Shown: positions 57,100 to 64,000 of the stretch, one piece after another
Layout of the letters: the number at the start of each line of letters is the position of its first letter
How positions within the stretch are numbered: the first letter of the stretch is position 1
Assembly: GCA_002104935.1 (NCBI GenBank)
Contig: MCGT01000033.1
Location: forward strand, 62,001-126,000
Source of the DNA: Hesseltinella vesiculosa
Lineage: Eukaryota > Mucoromycota > Mucoromycetes > Mucorales > Cunninghamellaceae
DNA: 64,000 nucleotides
Reading direction: 5' to 3'
Position numbers and translations under genes: made by a program
The notes under the pieces: generated by a model
The model's database searches: none
The model's input: only the letters and a program-made list of their open reading frames with translations
What the model was told of the DNA's origin: nothing

Positions 57100-59258
57100 A
57101 TGCCCTGCCTTGGCTCAAGAAAGAAAAAAAAATCGGCCACGACTACCTCCACAGAAAAAACGGCTGCTCGAGATCAATTGATGCAGCAAATGAAAAGCGA
57201 ATACCACGACCTGAAATCAAAGGTGTGATAAAGAAGACAAAAAAGTGAACATCCCGTTTTGATTGACTTGCACTGACCCCTCTTTTTTTTTTCGATCAGA
57301 ACGATGAACACTTGGACGTCATTGCCCGCCAATCTGCCGAGCTGGCTCGACTACGCGAGCAATTAGACACGAACAAATCCGAGTATTCGTCCTTTGAGCA
57401 GGCGGTGGTCGAAATGGAAAAGCGCAATGCTGAAAACCTGCAAAACTTGCTTCAAAAAGAAAAGCTGCTGCAGGACCGTGAGACCGAGCTGGAGCAAGTC
57501 ATACTGAAAATGGATCAAGAAGGTCAAATTAAGAACCAGCTGGCAGAAAAGAGCGAGCTCTTGCAAACCAAAGAAGAAGAACTCAACTCCTTGAAACTAC
57601 AATGGCAAAAAGAACGAGCCGAATTGGTCAGACCCGCTTTGGACGAAGTCACTAGTCAACTGGATCAGCTAAAACGCACTGTGAGTGCATGACTATCCAA
57701 GCCCCTCCCCCCTTTTTTTTCCCTTTCTCCTCAATTCCTAACCCCCTCCTTTATTTTTTTTTTCAAAGAATGAGGAAGTGCAAAAACGATTGGCCGAGAA
57801 AGAAGGTGAAATTGCAGAACTTCGCTCAGAACTGACCCGACGAGAACGCCGCCCCAACAGCAAAGGCCAAGACGAACGACAGAAACGGCTCAACCGATTG
57901 ACCGTCGACCTTGAAAACGATCGTCTCATGATTCAAAAATTAGAAGAACTGAATCAGCAACTTGAGGTAACGCCCCAAGAGAAGAAAAGCAACCATTCAT
58001 CCTATTTTTTTTCAGGCCCAGAAGCAGCAACATGAAGAGGTGTTACAGGCCCATGCCGAAGTCATCGCTGAAAAGGACCGAGAGTTGATTGAGCATCAGC
58101 AATCGCTATCGCAAATCAAATCTGCCCACCAGCAAGCCATCCGCACCTTGGAGCAAAAACAAACGCAATCCCTGCTGGATCTCAAACTCCGCCATGAAGC
58201 GGACACCTTCCAGCTCAAGGAACGTCTCGGCAAGGCTGAGAAGCAGGCCAAGAACGAAGTCGATGACGAGGTAGAAAAGCTGCTGCGCGAATTTGAACAA
58301 TCCGAACACGATCATACCCAACAACTGGCCAGCATGGAACGCTCACACAAAGAACAACTGTCCACCATGCGTCAAGATCAAAAAGCCGAGATCCGCCACC
58401 ACATTCGCAAGCGAAACAGTATGATCATCACCAACAACAACCCCTTGCCCAGTCACATCATGGGCCTGTCTGGATCTTCTGGCGGCTCTTCCTCTCCAAC
58501 TGCCGAGGCCATGCCTACAAATACAGCCCGCCGCGGTTCCAATCATACCCTCGCCAGCGACGATGCCTCGATGCCCACAACACCTACCTCGCCCGTGCCG
58601 CTCCGAAAAACCGGTGGCCCAGCCTCCAACAAAGTGCTCCGATGGCCCACTGCCATGAATGACTTGCAGCCCGACCTCATTCCCAAGGATCCCCGTGTCA
58701 TCCATGTGTACGTCAGCAGCGTGTCTGCCAATCCATCCGTCAAACGCAAGCAAGAAACCATCCAGACCCTCTTGGCTACCTGCAACATCCCCTTCCAAGT
58801 CATTGACGTTGCTCGCCGTGAGCAGGCCCTACAGCATATGCGCCGTCAAACCCAAGGCCAAGCTACCCAACTGCCTTTGGTCTTTGTCGGTGGTCAATTC
58901 AAAGGCGTGAGTCACTGGAGAAATCGAGTTGAGCGGAGTAGTGTTGGAGAGCGCAGGCACTGGCGAAAAAAAAAAAAAAAAAAAAAAGACGAACCTCGAT
59001 GTCTTTTTCTTACCTTTTAATTTTCATGTTTAGCAACTGGACGATGTGGTAGAAGCACATGACTCTGGCACCTTGGAAATGTTTTTATCACAAAAGCTCG
59101 AAGGCGAGCCACGCACGTCAAAATCTGGATCTCGTCCCTCAGCCATCCCAGTGCCCTCCGCCACTCACAGCACCAGCAAATCCCTCCCTAATGATACAAG
59201 CTTGACTAGTGATCGCCATCTCAACAGTGCTCACATTATCATTGACACCCAGGTCTAA
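57100..59258 (+). CDS. Coiled-coil protein with C-terminal SH3BGR/glutaredoxin-like domain
   Basis: Five exons, join(57100..57222,57300..57680,57769..57966,58016..58906,59034..59258), 605 residues. Residues about 25-400 are nearly all coiled coil (ARQSAELARLREQLDTNK, EKLLQDRETELEQVI, QKRLAEKEGEIAELRSEL and so on). A Ser/Thr/Pro linker follows (about 410-475). The C-terminal domain (about 490-590) begins VIHVYVSSVSANPSVKRKQETIQTLL and continues IPFQVIDVARREQALQHM and TQLPLVFVGGQFKG-QLDDVVEAHDSGTLEMFL, the pattern of SH3BGR-family thioredoxin folds that lack the CXXC redox site. The N-terminus MPCLGS could be acylated. Perhaps a structural scaffold; function unknown. Confidence 0.82.
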
Positions 59259-59547
59259 GTTACACTGCCTTTTTATTTTCTACCGCCCACTTATTTTTCT
59301 GCCATTGACAAAGGAAATACCCTCCCTTCCGCCGTTCTCCCCCTCTCCACTTTTTCACTGACCAGCACACTAAAAAAGTTAACTCGTAAAAAAAATAACC
59401 GAGGGAAAAAATATGAAACTTTAATGTTTAAATTAGATGGGATGAAGGTAACATGCAGAGGGTTCAGAGAGCAAACAGGCAATACTCGTAGAAAAGAGGA
59501 TCACGATGGTAGTAAATAAATAAAAAAAAAAAAACGGAGATGGTATC
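59259..59547. other. Convergent 3' spacer
   Basis: Short AT-rich stretch with two A10+ runs; 3' ends of the flanking genes. Confidence 0.4.
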
Positions 59548-59820
59548 TTAATGAAGTGTGGGCTTGTGGACCAGGTCTTGGTAGCCAGTGTTGGCATCCC
59601 AGCAAGAGTCGTTGACAGATTCAATTTCGTCTTCACTGGAAGAGTCGACCAAGGATTCGACGCTAGTATTGGAAGTACGTCGTTCACCAACAAGCTTGGA
59701 CAGCTCAGACCAGGGCAAATCCATGAAACTGGTGTTTTTGGGAGTGCAGATACTTGGGTCTTCGTTAATCAAGTTGGGGATGGTCTTGATGTGGTCGAGT
59801 AATTTTTGTCCAGGATCCAT
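59548..59820 (-). CDS. Small acidic protein, 90 residues
   Basis: Uninterrupted 90-codon frame starting MDPGQKLLDHIKTIPNLINEDP and ending with an Asp/Glu/Ser-rich stretch (VDSSSEDEIESVNDS) and DLVHKPTLH. Codon use resembles the neighbouring genes and it has its own 5' flank with a TATA-like TATATTATCC region upstream (about 59885). No family recognised. It may be real; the length alone does not prove it. Confidence 0.45.
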   Translation of the reverse strand: MDPGQKLLDHIKTIPNLINEDPSICTPKNTSFMDLPWSELSKLVGERRTSNTSVESLVDSSSEDEIESVNDSCWDANTGYQDLVHKPTLH

Positions 59821-61295
59821 TGTGAGTAATTTTTTCTTTGTGAAGTGTTAAAAAAAAAAAAGAAAATTGTTGAAAATCCATGCGCTTTATATTATCCCCT
59901 CGATGTTTTTTCTCACTTCTCAAAATCATCCCAAATCAGAAACTGGAATAACTAGCCGTGGGTATGGAGTTTCCCCTTTTGGTTAGCAAACTTTGGCCTA
60001 AAAAAACTTTTTTACTCATTTCTGCCCATGCGGGAATAAGTGATTGGACATCAGCAGATACCCCTCACTTGCCATGACTCACTCCGAGGAACAAGAGCCA
60101 AAGACACTTAAAAATAGAAATCAACACCGCCCTAATCAGCGTTGGAGAGGCAAATATGAGAAGGGTGTGCAAGGGGTAAAAAAATATAAAGTAATCAAGC
60201 ATGAGCAGCCACCTCGATAAAAAGATACGTTTATCAAAAATGCTTTGGCTGATAGGCATTTCTCCCTTTTTCAGGTTGCAGCATGAGTTGATACGAACCC
60301 GCGGATGAATTTTTCATTTGATTGCACACATTCTTTTATTGAAAGAACCCAAGCTAACAAATTTCAAAAAAAAAGGGTCTTGACAAACAAAAAAGCCGAG
60401 GGAAAATTTTTTTGGTCTCGGCCTTGCTGGCAGGTTCCGCTGCTAAGCTAGGCTCCCCTTTGAATCGCCGGCAGTTTAGGTTTTTTTTTTTGCCACGTTC
60501 AGGCTATTTGTTCTCCATGGAACTTGCGGCAACCCAAAAAAAAACAAGGTTTTCCTACAACTTCCCACATTATATTTTTTAAGGGAACGGAAAGTGAGAG
60601 TGATAAAAGAGAGACGGGGGCTTGCCTTTATAGCCACAGTGCAAATACACACAGAGTACAAAACGTTGGTAGGGTACTGTTGTTTCATCACGAATGAGAT
60701 GCCTCTTCGCTTCTTTTCTGTCCAATTTTTGAAAGGATGTGATGAGCGCTATCCAATTGGAAAATATAGACCTTGAAAACATCGGGCGCCAACTGCATGA
60801 TTTTCCCAAAATCTCGATCATGCGTCAGCTTCCCACCCCGATTTTAGTCACTGTTTCCCACCTCTATTGTAGTCACTCATTTGTTGATCCTTTCATCCTC
60901 GTTGTTCAAGTGCAAGAGACAGAGAGAATGCACCCAAAAAAAAAAAGAGATTTCCCTCCACTGCGTTCGACTCCCAGAGAAGCCGCGTTTCTGAAAAAAA
61001 CTGGGAAAGGCGAGTCTCTCTTTGCGTTTCTGGCCCTAAACGGCAACTTTCCCCAAATAGTGCATGTACAGTGCTTCCAGCAACCAAAGTCGGTGCCAAT
61101 CAGAATTGAATTCGCTGGCCAATTAAAATTGAAATCGTTAGCCAATCAAAATGGAATTCGCGCTTTCACAAGTGGAAGTCGTATTTTTAGAAACCATTTC
61201 GCCCTATTAGAGATTTCTTGGCACGCGAAAAAACATAAAAGAAAGGCAGGTTCCTTTTATTTTTTTTTTTCTCATCCAGTTCTTACAAGTTAAAC
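59821..61295. promoter_or_regulatory. Long spacer, upstream region of the transposase gene
   Basis: 1.5 kb non-coding, with A/T runs. Its right end carries three CCAAT-containing repeats (61094-61163) and a pyrimidine tract before the transposase ATG. I found no clear terminal inverted repeats matching the downstream flank at 62580-62640. Confidence 0.45.
61094..61163 (+). promoter_or_regulatory. Three tandem CCAAT-box repeats
   Basis: Three imperfect copies, 22-23 bp apart, of GCCAAT(C/T)A(G/A)AATTGAA(A/T)TCG(C/T)T (at 61095, 61118 and 61141). Each starts with a CCAAT box, the site of the HAP/NF-Y complex. They lie about 140-200 bp before the transposase start codon, so they could be its promoter elements. 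Confidence 0.5.
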
Positions 61296-62579
61296 ATGAG
61301 TACAATATTTTTATTTGAAGATGGACATGGAAATGTCGTCGATGAGAATGGTGGTCCTGAACCTATGGACTACATCGTTGATGAGAACGAATTCATTGTT
61401 GAGACAATTGCAACTCATACGGAATACATGAACAATGCACTCGCCAATGAGTCTTCTCCGATTTCTCCATTGTTGATAGGAAAGCCAAAAGATGAAGATG
61501 TCCGTATGCAGGAAGCAAATACCAAACGAGACTATGTACGCTACACCGTCCAGGATAAGGTTAGGTTTTTCGACCTGAAGATTGAAAAGTGTATGAGTGC
61601 TGCTGCTGCAGCGAGGCAACTTGGTATTCATGTTCGAACTGCTCAGAAATGGGTTAAGCAATATAATACGTGCCCTGACAGCATTTTTGAGAGTTGTGAA
61701 AAAGGAGGTCGTAAGTGCATCTTGACTGAAGAGCATAAGATGATCGTCGTCGACTTCGTTGATGATAATCCTTCTGCTACTGTTGTTGAAGTGACTGAGT
61801 ATTTATTAAGTCAATTCAATAATCTTAAAGTTTCACGCAGCACTGTATACAACTTTATGAGAAGAGAATGTAACCTTTCGTTGAAAAAGGCAGATTTCCA
61901 TTCTATTGAAAGGAATAGTCCAGCAAAAATCGAGGAGCGGTACGATTGGGTTCGTAAATGGGAAAATACGGACATGAACTTCCTGACGAACTGCGTATTT
62001 CTTGACGAGTCTGCTTTTGATATCAATATGAAGCGATCAAGAGCATGGTCTACGAAAGGCACTCGTGCTATTGTTACTCGGCCCACTACAAGAGCAAACA
62101 CAACGTCCATTTTGGGCGCTATTTCTGCCGCAGGTTTAATTACGGTTGGCGTTAGAAAACCAAGGCCTGCCAAGAAGCGAAAGGTTGACGGGTACATAAG
62201 CTCAGGAACTGTGACAGGTCACTACATTAGTTTCTTGAAAACGACTCTCGATGAAATGGACAAGCATGCTCACTTGAAAGGTCATTATATAGTTATGGAT
62301 AATGCACCGATTCACACGCATGAAAACATCAAGAAATATATTGAATACCGAGGATATAAATGTGTGTATCTTCCTACTTACTCTCCTGAACTTAACCCAA
62401 TAGAACAATTCTGGGCAGTGGCAAAGAGCAAAGTGAAGCGTCATAGGTTTTTGCAAGAAGACACTTTATCGAAAAGAATTACAGAAGCCTGCAAAAGCGT
62501 GGAGAAATGTCATTTTAAAGGTTTCGTTTCGCATTCTTACAAGTGTTGGGATAAGTGTCGAAACAGGGAACCCATGTAA
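61296..62579 (+). CDS. IS630/Tc1/mariner-superfamily transposase, DD34E
   Basis: Single exon, 427 residues, intact. Residues about 85-200 hold helix-turn-helix domains (SAAAAARQLGIHVRTAQKWVKQY; KVSRSTVYNFMRRE). The catalytic core has Asp237 in CVFLDESAFD, Asp335 in YIVMDNAPIH and Glu370 in SPELNPIEQFW; 34 residues lie between the second Asp and Glu, giving DD34E. The acidic N-terminal 70 residues are unusual for the group. Such proteins excise and insert DNA at TA. Without terminal repeats in view it may be an isolated or domesticated copy; the frame is complete, so it was recently or is still under selection. Confidence 0.9.
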   Translation: MSTIFLFEDGHGNVVDENGGPEPMDYIVDENEFIVETIATHTEYMNNALANESSPISPLLIGKPKDEDVRMQEANTKRDYVRYTVQDKVRFFDLKIEKCMSAAAAARQLGIHVRTAQKWVKQYNTCPDSIFESCEKGGRKCILTEEHKMIVVDFVDDNPSATVVEVTEYLLSQFNNLKVSRSTVYNFMRRECNLSLKKADFHSIERNSPAKIEERYDWVRKWENTDMNFLTNCVFLDESAFDINMKRSRAWSTKGTRAIVTRPTTRANTTSILGAISAAGLITVGVRKPRPAKKRKVDGYISSGTVTGHYISFLKTTLDEMDKHAHLKGHYIVMDNAPIHTHENIKKYIEYRGYKCVYLPTYSPELNPIEQFWAVAKSKVKRHRFLQEDTLSKRITEACKSVEKCHFKGFVSHSYKCWDKCRNREPM

Positions 62580-62684
62580 TGGTCACTAGCATACTCAATA
62601 GTGCATGAGGTAGGCAGCAATCAGATAAGCAACATTCACATTTTCGATTTTATTTATTTTTTATAAACAGTAAAAAAAAAAGGG

Positions 62685-62780
62685 TGAAGGTGGGGTGGGT
62701 GGGTGAAGGTGGGTGAAGGTGGGTGAAGGTGGGTGAAGGTGGGTGAAGGTGGGTGAAGGTGGGTGAAGGTGGGTGAAGGT
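62685..62780 (+). repeat. 10 bp minisatellite (GGGTGAAGGT)n
   Basis: About nine head-to-tail copies of GGGTGAAGGT, the first slightly irregular, immediately upstream of the second transposase-like gene. Simple repeat, clearly visible. Confidence 0.95.
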
Positions 62781-62871
62781 GGTTTGGCAATTTTGATTGG
62801 CTGTTTGTTCGTGTGTTTGGTTATCTTTTTTTTTTTTTGAAACTGCTTTGTTTTTTTTTCGTTGGGCAGTC

Positions 62872-64000
62872 ATGGCAACATCTTGTTTGATAAAGTTGGT
62901 ATGCCCATTTTGTGATGTACAAGATTCTTTTGCACAGATACAAAAAGTACATGACCATTGTCGACGCAAACATGATATTTTGTTGCCACCACGAAGCAAA
63001 TCTGACCAACCGCCCAAAGATTCTAAGAAATACACCAAGGATTTGCACGATGCACACCCGTCTATCCCAGTGAAGTTAGGATGCCCATGCTGTTATGATT
63101 TATTGACTGATAGATCAACACTGGCGACGCATGTTATTGAAGAACACAATGCTCTGTAAGCTTTTTTTTTTAAAACCAGCTGTTTCTTTTTTTTTCCTTT
63201 ATTTTCAGCTTCAAACGTCAACTGGAATTGAAGTGTCGAATGACACGCCGACAGAAAAGGAACGAGTCCCATAGCGCACATGGATACCGCAATCCAGAAA
63301 AAGTGGTAAAGCCTATCAATCTCCATGAAGAAAAGCACATGTCAATCACTGAAGCTGTAGGCAAGGACAGTCTCTCAAAGCCTTCAGCGCATTGGCGTCC
63401 GCCCTTTTTTTACAGTAATGCGTCGATTCTGGATGAACGGCACACTCTTTTTATGTTTGAAGAAGCTAAGTTGGAGCCCATTTTGACGGTGCAAAGCATT
63501 AAAGACTCGTTTTTGGCACAGTTAGAAGAACTGAGAATTAGCAAAACAGGCGTGCTCAATCACATGAAAAATCGACGCTGTTTGACGTACAAGCGTGTCC
63601 ACACGCAACACTGACAGAGACAAGGAGGAGACAGTCGTGAAACACTTCGCTGAGGTCATTTCTTGGCTCCAAATGGATGTCAATTTCTTAATTGGGTGCG
63701 TTTTTATTGATGTTCAATCGCAATGTGCACCATGCAATGGATGGTCCAAGGACAGCTCGATCAAAAACTTGGCGACAATGATGTCATTATTATATGTAAG
63801 AATCCTATTAAACGGGATGATTTATCTGATCCAATTCCCGTTGCGCGATATCTATCGTATAAAAGGGGTCGAACTTGACGATCATCGGTGCCATTAACAA
63901 TGACGGAGTCACCATTCTCTCTCGCTGCGAAACAGTAACCGTCGACATCCAACGGATATCCACCGCCAAGCAAGGGCACGTCTGGCTTGCATTTTTTTTG
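62872..64000 (+). pseudogene. C2H2 zinc finger + IS630-type transposase fusion, degenerate
   Basis: Exon 1 (62872..63155) encodes two C2H2 fingers: CPFCDVQDSF ... HDHCRRKH and CPCCYDLLTDRSTLATHVIEEH. It splices through a GT-AG intron to exon 2 (63209..), which carries a basic stretch and a Tc1-type HTH region ending EELRISKTGVLNHMKNRRCLTYKR. The frame stops at 63614, but a one-base shift continues EVISWLQMDVNFLIGCVFID, the first DDE-core strand, and later frames carry GAINNDGVTILSRCE. So the core is broken by at least two shifts and the gene is cut by the window edge. The fusion of C2H2 fingers to this transposase type is notable. Confidence 0.7.

Noticed and set aside
61296..62640. Complete transposon with terminal inverted repeats
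   Set aside because: No inverted match between the flanks was found by eye, so only the transposase gene is called.

Overview
The window is nuclear DNA of a filamentous fungus, most likely an early-diverging one (Mucoromycota, Mucorales-like). Evidence: many genes broken by short GT-AG introns of about 55-120 bp, T-rich intron ends and frequent A/T homopolymers; a fungal housekeeping set (MMM1, a PalC-type BRO1 protein, cytochrome c peroxidase, Zn2Cys6 and GATA factors); and a mobile set typical of that phylum (DIRS-type retrotransposon, chromodomain Ty3 remnant, IS630/Tc1-like transposases, Fanzor nuclease genes). The phylum assignment is inference; no rRNA or tRNA gene was recognised.

Region 1 (1-13.2 kb) is ordinary gene-dense sequence: the 3' end of a DDHD phospholipase, a Zn2Cys6 factor, a Rab5 GTPase, a PEBP-family protein, a two-finger GATA factor resembling iron regulators, a bHLH factor, the ERMES subunit MMM1 and a PalC-like BRO1 protein. 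Region 2 (13.2-19.1 kb) is accessory: a 0.9 kb near-perfect palindrome, decayed genes, a chromovirus tail, a dispersed repeat and a 315 bp (GA)n tract.

Region 3 (19.2-22.5 kb) holds the most notable gene, a Fanzor-type RuvC nuclease (eukaryotic TnpB relative) with all three catalytic acidic residues and the zinc ribbon visible. A second Fanzor, only the N-terminal half, lies at 40.5-42.6 kb and runs directly into a 5'-truncated DIRS element (37.5-40.5 kb). A weak third N-terminal-like fragment lies at 36.2 kb.

Region 4 (22.8-31.1 kb) records a tandem duplication of a DPH3 - RCC1 - SAC2 block that was later pruned. What remains is intact DPH3, an RCC1 3' fragment, a SAC2 fragment, a DPH3 tail, intact RCC1 and an intact 15-exon SAC2-like phosphatase. 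Region 5 (31-37.5 kb) is decayed: a DUG2-like pseudogene, a disrupted coiled-coil gene, tandem repeats and LTR-like copies.

Region 6 (42.6-47 kb) has an unknown gene with a deletion-derived partner and a 1.1 kb array of a 22 bp unit (about 50 copies). Region 7 (47.3-59.9 kb) returns to ordinary genes: an ornithine cyclodeaminase/mu-crystallin homologue, an RNase H-fold-like protein without the catalytic acids, cytochrome c peroxidase, a PROPPIN, an alpha/beta hydrolase, a coiled-coil protein ending in an SH3BGR-type thioredoxin fold and a small acidic ORF. Region 8 (60-64 kb) has an intact DD34E transposase gene and a degenerate relative fused to two C2H2 zinc fingers.

Exon coordinates were built by hand from splice signals, reading frame and family conservation; the exon sums of the intact models are multiples of three.
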